Shown piece by piece: positions 29,815 to 40,829 of a stretch of 64,000 nt of DNA (its first letter is position 1; each line of letters opens with the position of its first letter). Where the stretch lies: the NCBI GenBank assembly GCA_037576195.1, contig JAQZDE010000023.1, positions 1 through 64,000 of the forward strand. Reading direction: 5' to 3'. The notes under the pieces are model-generated. The model was given only the letters and a program-made list of their open reading frames with translations. It was not told the DNA's origin and did not search any database. A program made the position numbers and the translations under genes. The stretch is from Phytoseiulus persimilis (lineage: Eukaryota; Arthropoda; Arachnida; Mesostigmata; Phytoseiidae).

Positions 29815-29985
29815 GGGAGCACTCCTATTCGAGGGAGGACTTTCATTGGAGAGGGCACTTCCATTGATTCAATCGTCGTGAGAGGCAAGGACTTTCCTCG
29901 GAAACCAACCGTTCCAGCCGAAAAACGAGCTCAGGGAGCAGTTTTGAAAGAATTGAGAGGCAAATTGACAGCCTTATTTATCTAG
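29815..29985 (+). CDS. Possible terminal exon of an unidentified gene
   Basis: After a good acceptor (ctacctcccgcag) an open stretch of about 56 codons runs to TAG at 29985. Its composition is protein-like, with a basic, Lys/Arg-rich C-terminus. I recognise no family and found no matching upstream exon, so this may be chance. Confidence 0.2.
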   Translation, partial: GSTPIRGRTFIGEGTSIDSIVVRGKDFPRKPTVPAEKRAQGAVLKELRGKLTALFI

Positions 29986-30011
29986 GACACCCTGAAATGC
30001 CGCTGATGATG

Positions 30012-30067
30012 AACCCAACGTATGGCGAACCCCACGTATAACAAACCCCGCCTATAACGACCCCACG
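30012..30067. repeat. Tandem repeat, 16-nt period
   Basis: About 3.5 copies of a 16-nt unit of the form AACCCCACGTATAACA, with few mismatches: 30012-30027, 30028-30043, 30044-30059 and a partial copy to 30067. Confidence 0.6.
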
Positions 30068-30793
30068 AAAGGCCGCATGAACCACGAAGACCCGTCTTGA
30101 TCCGGGAAATGAAAAGCCGTCACCTCGGAAGCACAGTATATCGTCATTCCCGGGAACGTCACGGCCGCCCAATATACCACAGTGGTCGAGAGATTTTTCG
30201 ATTGACTTCCGAAGAGCGGTCGAAATCACTCTCACACTATCAGGATTACTATTGCTGACGTGCATGTGAGATGTTAATTCAGCCTCTCAATTAAACGTGC
30301 AAGCTTCGTAGCAAGATCGCGTCCTCCCGCGAGGCGCGAACAGATTGGCGCGAGGCGTTCTCGCATCCAATGTTCTTATTGCAATGCCTGGGCGAAACCT
30401 TGATCTCCGACTGAAATCTAGACTGTTATGACCGGTGCGCAGCGTCCTCCTCAATTCACTTCAGAGCGCAGAAGCCCTGAGGGATAACACCAAATCCGCC
30501 GCGAAGGCTTACTGCAGCTCACCGCTTTCGCGTCATCGTTGAAAGCTGGAAAGTCGGTTAGGAAGCGTTTTGTGCAGGCTGTCCACGAATCCATTCGGGA
30601 ACCATCGAGGGCAACACCCGATCGTCCATATCTGTTTGAACTCGAATCTAGACGATGTGGGCAGTGGTCACCGAAGCTCTATGAGTCGAGAGGGATGCGA
30701 TTATCCCCGTCAGGAACGACTCCGAGTTTGTGGATACGACGAATTGATGCCATGGCTCTTATGCGTTTAAGGAGTTTATGATACATGTTTTGA

Positions 30794-30799
30794 TTTATT
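30794..30799 (-). terminator. Candidate poly(A) signal of the proline-rich gene
   Basis: TTTATT on the plus strand reads AATAAA on the minus strand, about 370 nt past the stop of the proline-rich gene. It is the nearest canonical signal I noticed. Confidence 0.3.
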
Positions 30800-31165
30800 A
30801 AATACTTATTTACACTCATTGTATTGGAAAGCTGTTGTTTGGCCTTCGATGCGGGTCTCTCTCTCTCTCTAGTGCCGGTGGTTATATAGCCTTGTGGGAA
30901 TGCCAACTAAACCATCGTTGCGGTCTAGGCACGCCTGGTCGATTCTCTGCGTATCCGAAAATTCTGGTCCAATCTCTTTTCACTTGCTATCAACGAAAAC
31001 AGCGAATGCGGCTGCAGATATGATGAACAGCACGCCCAAATCCGGTTCGGCCTCAGTTGGTCTTCCTGCCTGAACGCATGACCGCCCGCGAAGTAGTCAT
31101 CCGTATGCACATAGCAGTCCCTACGAGCACAACTCTTCGGGTCCGAGCTCTACGAAGCCAAAGCA

Positions 31166-31876
31166 CTATTTCCTGGGATCTTTCTTCCTCAAGCGTTCCG
31201 CTTTGATTTTTGAGTTTTCGGCCTTCCGGGCATCGATAGATCTACCAGTTTTTGTATCGATGACGGCGGTCCCTTCCGCGAGAGGAGCGCGCTCGGATTC
31301 ATCGGCAGCGGCAGGGGGCGCTGGGGGTGCTGGCGGCACCGCAGGTGGTTGTAGCGCTGCTGGCGTAACATATCTAGGCGGCGCGTACGGAGGATATTTC
31401 GGGACCAGGATGGTTCCAGCGTCTCCATAAACCCAACCCTGACCCTCTTTGAAGATGGGTCCCCAAAGCTTAGCTTGTGCGACCTGATCTCGGGGGAAAC
31501 CCTCCGGTATGGTTTGATTCTCCAGAGGGATCGGAAGAGCGACGAAGTTCCACGATCCATCGCCATTTTGTTGAGGACTCAAACCGTAGCCCCCGTAGAA
31601 TCCAGGGTATCCTGCGGCCACATGAAATCCGGGATTCACGAATCCAGCATTTGAGAAGAAAGGATCGAACGGTGAGGAGAGGAACAAGTTTTCACTTCTT
31701 CTTCCGCCCTGGCTTTGTGAACTCGGGGGAAGTCTCTGACCAGCACTTTGAGGAGGTGGGCCATACAGAGCGGCAGCCTGAGGGGCCTGACCTGGGGTCG
31801 GAACCGGTCCGTGAGGAACCTGAATCTGACCGAGGGCAGATCCCGCCGCCGACAGTAACACACTCGCCACCAACAT
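31166..31876 (-). CDS. Secreted proline-rich protein of unknown function
   Basis: A single coding exon of 236 residues begins at the ATG at 31876-31874. Residues 1-17 form a classical signal peptide (MLVASVLLSAAGSALGQ). The mature part is Pro/Gln/Gly/Tyr-rich at first, with a Gly/Tyr cluster (GYPGFYGGYG). A central segment of more normal composition contains two Trp-rich blocks (DGSWNF; WGPIFKEGQGWVYGD). A Pro/Ala run (PPAVPPAPPAPPAA) follows, and the C-terminus is basic (KAERLRKKDPRK). The region 31978-31877 reads as intron: it begins with a consensus gtgagt donor at 31978 and gives no signal peptide if translated. A 5'UTR exon above 31979 is therefore inferred. I do not recognise a domain, and the chitin-binding R&R consensus was not seen. 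A cuticular, silk-like or secreted matrix role is possible but unproven. Confidence 0.7.
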   Translation of the reverse strand: MLVASVLLSAAGSALGQIQVPHGPVPTPGQAPQAAALYGPPPQSAGQRLPPSSQSQGGRRSENLFLSSPFDPFFSNAGFVNPGFHVAAGYPGFYGGYGLSPQQNGDGSWNFVALPIPLENQTIPEGFPRDQVAQAKLWGPIFKEGQGWVYGDAGTILVPKYPPYAPPRYVTPAALQPPAVPPAPPAPPAAADESERAPLAEGTAVIDTKTGRSIDARKAENSKIKAERLRKKDPRK

Positions 31877-31978
31877 ATCAACACTCGATGTATTTCGACT
31901 GGAGTCAGTCTGTGACAGCGCCTCGTTTTTAAGTTGCCCTTGCACACCCTCGCCATCGACGGAGAAAAAGAAACTCAC

Positions 31979-33289
31979 CCGGTATTCGATCAGAGCTGCT
32001 CCACTGAGTGTTCCGACTTCGCCTTCAAACGATGGAATAACAATGGTGGAAAATTAAATGATCTCGAACGTTTCGGAGATGAAGAGCGCGAAATCTTTGA
32101 ATGTGACCCATCCGACATGGAACTTCGAAGTTGATTCATCTCTACAGACCATGAAATCCAGTTGGTATATGAACTCAGTCTCATTGGCAGCCAACTGCTT
32201 CATTCGCGGCCCTCTCGAAAATATATTACGCTCAGAGTTTTGAGATGGAACTTATGATGTTTGATTCAACAAACGAGAATCTCCCCGTGAACTCCCAGAT
32301 ATGATACCTCAGTAAGAAGAACTAGAACTTACACGACGCTTAACCTATCTCGGATGGAAAATACGTGTTTTTGAAGCGGGCGTTCGAATGACTGTGGAGG
32401 ATCCCCTTCCGGGTGACCTATTTAATGTTAGTCCGAGCAGATATGCTTTTTAGCCGATCTTTCCTCCCAGTTCGTCGGAAACCTCCATCGTTTCCAGCAA
32501 CTAAGAATACAGATTTTGTGGAAGCAGTCAGGCGTTAGATGTTGTACCAAGTAATCGATTACTGGTCTCACGAAGAAAGACGGTTTTCCGCAGAATTTCG
32601 GAAACTTTCTCCGAACAAATAATAGAATCGGAAAAATAGTGAGTTCGCGTCGAAGAAACTCGTCGAAGCATGTAACATCCAGAGCAGAGCGACGCTGGCG
32701 CGCATGCTACTTGGGTGTTGTCCAGGCCTTTCTGGGACTTGAGCAGACACAAGCCTGTCCAAGGACGTTTGCCTTCTGGGTGTAGATCTACTTCGAAAGA
32801 CCAGGATAAAGAACCGAACGAGGAAACTTTCGGCAATACTTTATCGTAAATCAAGAATCTCAATTTTCGTCCAATCGATTTGTTGGCTTCAGTACGAGGA
32901 ATCGGCGGGCACGAAACCCATCTTTCGGGGGAGATTCTAGTCCCCACCCGGGGTCAACGAGCTCAAGCTGAGACTCAGAACAAGAGCTCCGTTGTCCAGA
33001 TCCGATCGTCAGCCGCTGGTGTGGAACCACGATGAGCAACTGCAAGCGAATAACTAGTTCTACAAGTCACTCCTCCGTAGGACCTGTCGGGAATCCATGC
33101 TGTAGCGTTGAGGCCCACACTCCGGTGTTTAGAACTGCGCCGAAATATGATTATCCAGCGAAAAACAAACGGCCTTCTCGCTCGCGTTAGGGATTTCGGA
33201 GACTCTATTAGAACTGCCGACTCGTCAAAGGTTTGGTATTATCGTGTTCCGATCATCTCGCGGTTTCAAGGACACCGGTCAAAATACTC
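31979..33289. other. Upstream region of the proline-rich gene; no supported CDS
   Basis: The part just above 31979 should hold the non-coding first exon and promoter of the minus-strand proline-rich gene. The remainder up to the start of the segmental duplication has only short, competing frames. Confidence 0.4.
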
Positions 33290-34984
33290 TGGAAATGATT
33301 GCTCGACGAGAGCGGGTCTCGGGACAGGAGCGGACATGCTGGTCTCCACCTGCAGCTTGCCATGAACCTCTTTCGGGATTTCGGTGACCGCTTCGTCGTA
33401 AGAAGAAACTTAGAGAACGCCGGAAGATGGGGAACTACTTGGAAAATGAGTTGTTTTCATTTGCATAGCGTTGAGAAGCCTTGGAACTTGAATTGAAATT
33501 TCTGGATCAAGTAAGCGCGGCTGGTTCGTCGGAAGTGCATTCTGTCGGGGTACTACATCACACGGAGCACTTGAATGGTAATCGTTCATTCGGAAAATAT
33601 GATTCTGAATCGGAGCTGTACTTCGCCCTGAAGGAAGCTCGGGGCAGTCGGATCCCGATTGCTTGGAAATTTCAGGAGTTGGGAATCCCAGGTTCAATGC
33701 TTGAGAAGAACCGTACCCCCACGAATGATACCCCAGCTGTCTCATGACCGATATTCAAGCAAAATGCCAATTTAACGCCGACTGTTGCACCCGCCGGGAA
33801 ACTCAGAAGTCACGAAGGTTGACGGAAAAATTGCCTCTGAAGATAATATGGTTTTCAGTGGCGCCAACTGAACAGTGAATGAATTTCTGAAACATTTAGT
33901 TCCCATTTGTTCTTTCTCCATCACCATCATTACTGCTACGATGACTTCGCTCTCGCCAACAACAAACAGGCGAGCGGATCGCTTTCAGTTCCTGTACAAT
34001 GATCCCTGGAGCGGTGATTCCGTCGCTTCAGCGGCCAAAACGGAATGCACACCGAATTGCCTGAGCGCGGGATTGCCCATATAGCATTGGTTCCAGTATT
34101 TTAAATTCGTCGTTCTTCAGGAACGATATGTAGAGACGTCGTCTCCTCCCAGGATACCATCGTTCCACCGAACACTTTTCCCGCATTCGTGGTGTACCAC
34201 GGAGAGAGCGAGCCTACTGTGATGAGAAAATCCGATCGATGAGACTGTTCTTGAGAGAATGATCCACAATTTCGAATAAAGACCTTTGAGTTTTCCCACA
34301 GAATGCGTTTGTTGCTCAGAACAGCGTCCACAGATCTATTCTTACCGGAGTGAACCAGGTGAAACGCACGTCAAAAATCTCAGATTTGGCGTGGCATCGG
34401 AGAAGCGGTCACGCGCAAACAGCCTCCCTTCTAGTCAGTGATCTGCTACAATATTTTGGCGGCATTATAATAAGTGTTGGAAGCTGCCTTCACAGCTGGC
34501 TGGTCCTATTCATCCCAGTCACCAGATCTGAATATTATTGGGTTGAATCCGAAGGCTCCAGAATTGCGAATGACAATGTTAACTGATTAAGCAGAAAACT
34601 GACAGAGCTCCCCATTTGCCAGACGGTTTCTCCGGGGTGTGCGCAGATGCATCGTGTGGAACTTCTCTCCCTTCTCAGCTCCAAAGAGACCCATCCTCCA
34701 GACCCGTCCAGTTGCTCTAGGGTTTTATGATTCAACTCTCCTGGCAAAGCTCCTCCCTCCGGATCGGCGAGATTTTACACCAAGACCGGGCTTACTGGCA
34801 GTCGGGACGAAAAATCATTTGTTACAGAAGAAGGCTCGAAAATCTGAGTTGGGAGCCGGAGAGCTCTTGCGGAGAGCATCCACACCGGAAGGGCCGGAGT
34901 ACCCATCTGCATCATCGCGATGTGATCACGGTTTATTTGCTTGAGGAGCAATCACTCTTGGAGCGCGAGAACGACTCAATAATC

Positions 34985-35215
34985 TCATGACTCTTGCTCG
35001 TCAATGATCTCGTCAATGGATTTTAACAAAGATCGAGCCTGCTCGATGGGACTCCGCTTCATCGGCCAGATCTCCTCACCCTTGCTCCTTTTGCTCATCA
35101 TTCTCTGAAGAATTATCGGATTCAGCATTCCTCCCGTGCGATAGAATGCTGGAATGATCACGCGTCTTTTTTCCGCGCCTATGCATCGAACTTCAGCAGT
35201 TGCCGCGTTGCTCAA
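34985..35215 (-). CDS. Possible minus-strand terminal exon in duplication copy A
   Basis: About 76 open codons end in TGA. The composition is protein-like: VIIPAFYRTGG, then basic MMSKRSKGEE, then an acidic helix ending IDEIIDEQES. A pyrimidine-rich stretch ending ctgtaag precedes it. The homologous segment of copy B keeps the last codons before the stop but is otherwise diverged and not open in the same frame. Either this gene is decayed in copy B, or the frame is chance. Confidence 0.2.
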   Translation of the reverse strand: MSNAATAEVRCIGAEKRRVIIPAFYRTGGMLNPIILQRMMSKRSKGEEIWPMKRSPIEQARSLLKSIDEIIDEQES

Positions 35216-36254
35216 TGCTTACAGGTCGAAAAACTGAAGAAGCTCGATTTCCGGGCGAAAAAGGTGGTCGGACCCACACACCGACTCCGTTTCCGGAGTT
35301 TGGACAAATCGAAGAACTTTCTACCATCGGAAAATTTCTCCGATTCCGGTTTCCTTGAGAAGATACGAGGAAATGTGTCGAGGACTAGATCTTGCCACGA
35401 AGTCAGCGGGTTTTATGGGGCTAATGAGATCGGTAGTCGAGCTCTGAACGGATTCTCGCCGTTTCTGAAAGCAAATTAATGGATTGCTTTCCCGCATCCG
35501 ATGCAACCATCACGGAATGGCTCAAGACGTTCCCCGTTCAGTTTCGTGAAACAAGTGAAAAAAATGATTTTTCGAGCCGCTCCAGGAAATGCCATTCTAG
35601 ATCGATAGGCGCTCATGAAAAAGGTAAACATGCGTCATATTCCCAGCTATCGATCGCAAAGAGTATCAACAAAATGAAAGAGGACAGAGAATTCCCGAAT
35701 CACGCTGACCATCCTATATATCTCACTCTACCGCTCGAGCTGACTCGGATTTGTCACAACGTCCCTTGATCGCCCCCGATTTGTGCGGACACCACGCGCT
35801 CCAGCGATGAATTATGGCATGATGAATCTTCGAATGGGGTTTTGAACTCCGCCGGCATTCTCGCTAGCGAAACAAACTATCAGAAGAAAGCACATAATGA
35901 CTATTTCTGAGTCTTCTCTCAGATTCCAAAGATGAACGAATCACGCAAATTGACTGCGTATATTCCAAAGTTTGGACTCCCTGTTATCCACTCGGGATCA
36001 GATAGAATCCGACATGGAGACGATCTTCCCTGGGGATATCTCGCCCATCTGCTCAATCTCATAGATTGGTTCCACGCGGGTAGCATTCCAAGGGCTCCTC
36101 GAAAGTGGCCGCTGCTGTCGCGGAACTGTTCGTTCGAATTCGCTCCAGGCGCTGATTCACGATGGAGGTTCCGTTTTGCGCATCCCGCCGAGGTCTTTCC
36201 GAAGTGGGCCCGGAGATTCTCAGCAGGGGGATTGCAGAGAGAGCATGCATAGGG

Positions 36255-36390
36255 CGATGAGCATGACTCGGAGATTCGAATACGAATCCGGACAGTAATT
36301 CTCCAGTTGAATCCGAATTCGAATTCGGAGTTGAGAGAAGGTTCGGATTCGAAGTTGGGTCCGGATTCGACGAGCGGATTCGAACCGAGT
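36255..36390. repeat. GATTCGAAT-type palindromic repeat cluster
   Basis: Repeated GAATTCGAATTCGGA and GGATTCGA motifs occur within about 135 nt. A sister cluster lies near 28.8 kb. This cluster sits in the part of copy A that has no clear counterpart in copy B. Confidence 0.45.
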
Positions 36391-37736
36391 CTGTAACTCC
36401 ATCTCGATCAGAGGCCATTCAACATTTCTCTTCGATGGATTTCGGATGGTTCCGATCATAGTTGAAATTGCGTTTTCGGACCAGGTTCCCGGATCGGGGT
36501 CCAGGAGCCGATATTTGGAGCGAGTCTCCGCAGTCCCTTGGGCGTGATATGGCATGAATCCAATTGTTCAGCGACGCCCAACCGATCGAACACATTTCGA
36601 GCCTGGAGTGACGCGGCGCCCCTTGTGTTGCGGCTGCCTGAAACGCATGTGTATCAAACCCAGTCTCTGAACCGGATCTGAATCCGGCTCAGATTTTGTA
36701 TAGTCGAATCCAAATCATGCGTGTCACGACTTCATAGACAATCTGTTCCCCTCCTGGATTCGTCTCAGAGCCTATCGCGCAGCATGCCTCTGTTTTCGAT
36801 AAACTCGGCGCTCATGGGGCGAGCCAAAAAGAGCGGAGACAGGCTTATCCTCGCCTGCGAGTTGATTGTCGGTTCTTACTCCTCGAAACGTCGGCATTAC
36901 TCTCTTTGTGTACGAGTTGAGGCATCCGTTCGGTGTTTCGGGTGTGTATTCGTGGCATTCCTTCAAGCCCCGGCAGTGGTTTGCATTAGTCAAGTTTCAT
37001 CCTAGGAGAGGGTTGTCTCGACGCTGCCGTCGTCGATATTGGTTGCTAGGGCCGATCCAGCCGTTCGGCGTCTGTGAGTCGACTCAGCCTCGTTCCGTCG
37101 GGCGGCATCTGCATGTTTCGAGGCATTCAGTGGATATCAAGTCAGGCGCTCGCTCATTTCCACTTGAGATTCCCCAGATCGATTATAGATCGGCTCCATC
37201 TATGGTCTGCGCCTCCGTTGCGAGAACAAGTTTCAGACCCAGTATGCCATCTGAGGCCCGAGCTCCCTAGGCGTCAGAACGCCACTAAGCGCTGTTTGGG
37301 AAATTTTCTTGGATGCGAAAACTTGAAGCAATAGCTCGATTGATAGGGTGCTCAGCATTCAGCTCGCGATGTCATGGAACTCGGGTTCGATTCGAGGTCG
37401 ATTCTTCTGGCCTGACTTGAGTGATACCATTATTAATTCCGGCGGGCCTGTTGTGGAAATGGTTCCCAAGAAAAGTTTGCAAGTCATGGCGCCCTCTCTA
37501 CGTTTCCATGGAGCCAGCGAGCTCTATATCGATGCTCACGAGCATAAACTGCCCCACGAGAGGTATGGATGTGTTATTCCGCCCCCCTCTCCCGAAAAAG
37601 CTGGGAACACCTTCGTTATGAGTTGGGCACCTCGAACATGCGGAGGTGGGCTACCTAGGACAACGAGCTCACGAGATAATCCATGGCCTAACGATCTCGA
37701 GAACTTCCAGATGTATTCGAGTCCTTGTCTACCAAA

Positions 37737-39941
37737 ATGAAGCATTTTTTGAAACACCACTTCCACTTCACATTTGGGCCGCTACTGTTGATGATCACCG
37801 CCCCGATCGGGATAGTTATGATCCGGCACTACCTCGTCCACTGCCAGAACGATGGGTACCTTACCTACGACGATCTGTATAACCCATCGGTGAGGTCCTA
37901 CTGCGCAGTGAACATTCGAGCATGGGTAGCCGGCTTGGAAGCCAGCAAAGGAGCGTATCTGATCCTCATCCTTGTATTCAATTCAGGCAATGATAGACTT
38001 CGTTCTCGCCTCATTCAGCACTCTGAAATGGAGCTGGTCCTCCATGCTCCACGTAGTTCTATTCTTTTCCTATGCGGGTGCTTCGATTGTCCTCCTCGGA
38101 GGCGAAGAATACCATGGACCCAGAACCGGACAGGGTTTCATTCCGACCTACTACGCGAACGGTTTCAGGTCAGGAATCGCAAGTGCTCAACCAGCCACCA
38201 TTACCCAAATGCTCTCGTTGTTCGAACGTTTCTACATCGAAAATTGTTCCGTTTAAGGTACTATGCGCTAACAACGAGTTTAACGCTGCTCCTCTTGGTC
38301 TCGGGCCGAGTGTCGGCGTGGAACATCGTGGTCCACTTGGACTACTATCAGACCGCCCTGCTAGTCACCGGGTTCCTGGTTTGTACTCTCCTCTGGATGA
38401 AAGGACATCTGTTGCCAGGTGAAGCGGATCACGGAGCTACCGGCAACGTTATCTTCGATTTCTATTGGGGTATCGAACTATATCCTCGGATCGGAACCAA
38501 GTAAGGAGCTAGTTTCGAAATCTAATTCGAAATCTAATGCTTCGGGCTCAACGCGTTCGCGTTCCTCTGCGGAGCGTTCGAGCGATCAATTCTTCGGTCA
38601 TTTTGAGCTCGTCAATGTTCTTGGCTGTTTCGTGGCTTTCGCTGATGATGAAGCTGGAAAAAAGATTTACCAGTTTGATTCTGTACCACCGAGCGTGTCG
38701 ACTGTGTCGGGCTGAGTCGGGCGTGCATTCAAATGAGACGACTCAGAATCGAATCTAATCAATGAGTTCGTCGTTTTCGCAAACTCGACTTCATCAAGCA
38801 GAACGTAGAACCAACATAATTTCTGCAGCATGAGCAGTGTAACTTCTGAACTTGATCGCGTCCGTCAAAGATCAATGGTTCTTCAAGAAGCGAGTCGAAA
38901 CCTGGTTGCGAGACAATGACCTTAAGCTCTCGGTCTCTGGTCTCTGTCTAGTCGGGAACATGGGCTTGATGATATGATGACGCAATAAAGAAATCTTGAT
39001 ATTTTGTCCACAGAATCGATATCAAACAAACGACAATCTGCCGTTTCGGAATGATGCTCTGGCAGATTATGGTCCTGGTTCTCGCATTCGCCCACTTCGA
39101 GAAGTACGGCTTCAGCTACGCCATGATAGCCACCTCCTTCCTTCAGAGCGTTTACATCAGCAAATTCTTCTGGTGGGAAGATGGATACATGCAAACTATC
39201 GACATAATCGTCGACAAAGCAGGTTATTCAGAACCTCTAGATTTATCTTCCGACACGCACTAAGTCTTCCTTCATTCTTCACGAAAATATTATCAGCTCG
39301 TTTGATGACATGAGTTTCAAATGCAGGCTATTACCTCTGTTGGGGCTGCATCTGTTTCGTGCCATTCGTCCACCCGCTCCCATCCCTGGCGCTCGTGGGG
39401 AGATCGCCAGACATGTCGTACGCGGCCTTCATATTGGTGGTTGGTTTTGGTGTGCTCTGGATACTCTTGAACTACTGGAGCGACTACCAGAGACAGCTCG
39501 CCCGGAAAACGGATGGTGAGTCCTTCTGCTTCGCGGGGAAATTTACCCCAAATACTTACAAAGCGATGCGGGCTCAAACTATGTCATGCGTTATTCCCAC
39601 CTCGATTCACAGGCAGATGCACGATATGGTTCCGTCCCGCGAAAGTCATCCGCGCCAAGTACATCGACTATGAAGGTCGAGAGCGTCAGTCATTACTGTT
39701 GGCTTCTGGTTTCTGGTCCCTGAGCCGGCACTGTAACTACGTGTTTGAAATACTAGCTGCGCTTTTCTGGACACTGCCGGCAGGATCCGCGTTAGTGCCG
39801 TATGCATACCTGTTTGTCGTTATTGTGATCGTGGCCCACCGATTACGGAGAGATGACAAGAAATGCAGGGAAAAATATGGCAAACACTGGGAAGAGTACT
39901 GTCGATTAGTGAAGTATCGGATGATACCGTTCGTTTGGTAG
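37737..39941 (+). CDS. DHCR7: 7-dehydrocholesterol reductase-like protein, copy A
   Basis: DHCR7 reduces the C7-C8 double bond of 7-dehydrocholesterol with NADPH in the ER membrane. Exons: 37737-37889, 37987-38168, 38258-38500, 39014-39222, 39327-39515 and 39613-39941, totalling 1305 nt (434 residues). All phases agree, and the exon lengths equal those of copy B exactly. It is multi-pass and hydrophobic throughout. Family landmarks are GNVIFDFYWGIEL (from G174), PRIG, FFWWEDGYMQTIDI, SGFW (357-360), the RHxNY core (364-368) and the terminal YGKHWEEYCRLVKYRMIP block. FFW...TIDI and SGFW fit DHCR7 better than LBR or TM7SF2, which have SGWW. Two usual acidic signatures differ: WGD is WGC (268-270) and YxGD is YVFE (368-371). 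The ATG at 37737 matches the start in copy B. The donors of exons 2 (gtcagg) and 4 (gttatt) are weak but conserved between copies. Enzymatic activity is uncertain. Confidence 0.9.
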
Positions 39942-40142
39942 TTCTGTCGGAAGTACAAATCTCATTCGAGGGCGAGAGTATCAATCAATTCATGCCTGAC
40001 CCTGGTCTAGAAAGTTCACGCATTTACGAATCCGCGAGCAGTTCCCGCCGGAGCCCCTACGACCCATGGATCAGCGGGTAATCATTTTGTAGCGAGCTTC
40101 AATTCTGGGAAAAGTCGAAATTAGCGCAGCTATGGGAATCCC

Positions 40143-40148
40143 AATAAA
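40143..40148 (+). terminator. Poly(A) signal of DHCR7-like copy A
   Basis: AATAAA lies about 200 nt after the stop. The same signal in the same local context (AATAAA followed by GACGAGCATG or GAGCGAGTTATG) is present after copy B, so it predates the duplication. Confidence 0.65.
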
Positions 40149-40829
40149 AGACGAGCATGATTTTTCTTTCCTGAGAGATGCCTTTATCATCATGCTCGCT
40201 TTCGATCGGGTGAGTCTAATGGAGCAAGGCACTGTCTGCGGTGAGCATATTTTGAACATCTCGGAGCAGAGTGAGATGCTTGGCAGGCTCGAGGAAGGTC
40301 GCAATCTCTCTCACTTAGGGTGGTTCTTGCATAAGTCATCGGAGATTGCTGTTACTTTTCTTCCTCCGTGGTTTTCTCGTTACACTCCCTGTTTTATTCC
40401 GATAAACTGAGTTTTATATACCGGTTCATGCAGATCTTATCGTATCATGTGTTTATGCGTACCGTTCTGAGCACATGGAGCACGATTCCACCACTCGACT
40501 ACTGGATCGAGAGCTACGAATGTTTCCACTTGAGTCGGTCATCTTCAGAGTCTCGTGCTGTTGCTCCCGACAACGCCCCGCTCTGCATGAGCGGGTCGTT
40601 GATTCAGATCACCAACGTATCAGCTCCCGGTCAAAGCTCCGCCTAAGCCCGCTGGCGAGTGGTGCACGACTTCACGTACGGCTCGACCTGTCGCCTGATG
40701 CTTGGCCAAGTAAACCTCTTCGCTATGTCGTCATGTGTACCAGAGTAGGGTGAATAAGTATAAACCTCCGGAAGCTTATTCTCCGCGACTTCGTCTCCAC
40801 TCAGGGGCGTTCCCAGCTTCTTTTTTGGA

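Larger units (their letters stand above)
24504..31165. other. 6.7 kb with no supported gene
   Basis: The ATE1 promoter presumably lies just above 24503. Beyond it I find no exon with family similarity. A minus-strand frame around 27130-26935 and another at 26824-26471 look mildly protein-like but lack a domain, a start or consistent splice sites. A hairpin element (25826-25918), GATTCGAA-type repeats (about 28740-28900) and a 16-nt tandem repeat (30012-30067) are listed separately. Confidence 0.45.
33290..40165 (+). repeat. Segmental duplication, copy A
   Basis: This block is colinear with 47320-53175. Homology is visible in non-coding DNA: about 33290-33740 with 47320-47720, 34300-34990 with 48196-48920, and 36727-37030 with 50127-50440. 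It continues through all six exons and the poly(A) signal of the DHCR7-like gene. The offset shrinks from about 14.0 kb to 13.1 kb across the block, showing indels; copy A is about 1 kb longer. Both copies have the same orientation. Confidence 0.85.

Noticed and set aside
31877-31978. 34-residue N-terminal extension of the proline-rich protein
   Set aside because: It would start at a GTG that is part of a consensus gtgagt donor, and it would bury the signal peptide; it is better read as intron.
37725-38504. 259-codon uninterrupted frame through DHCR7-like copy A
   Set aside because: It reads through introns 1 and 2. The conserved protein is recovered only after splicing, and the intronic part has no counterpart in the copy B protein.
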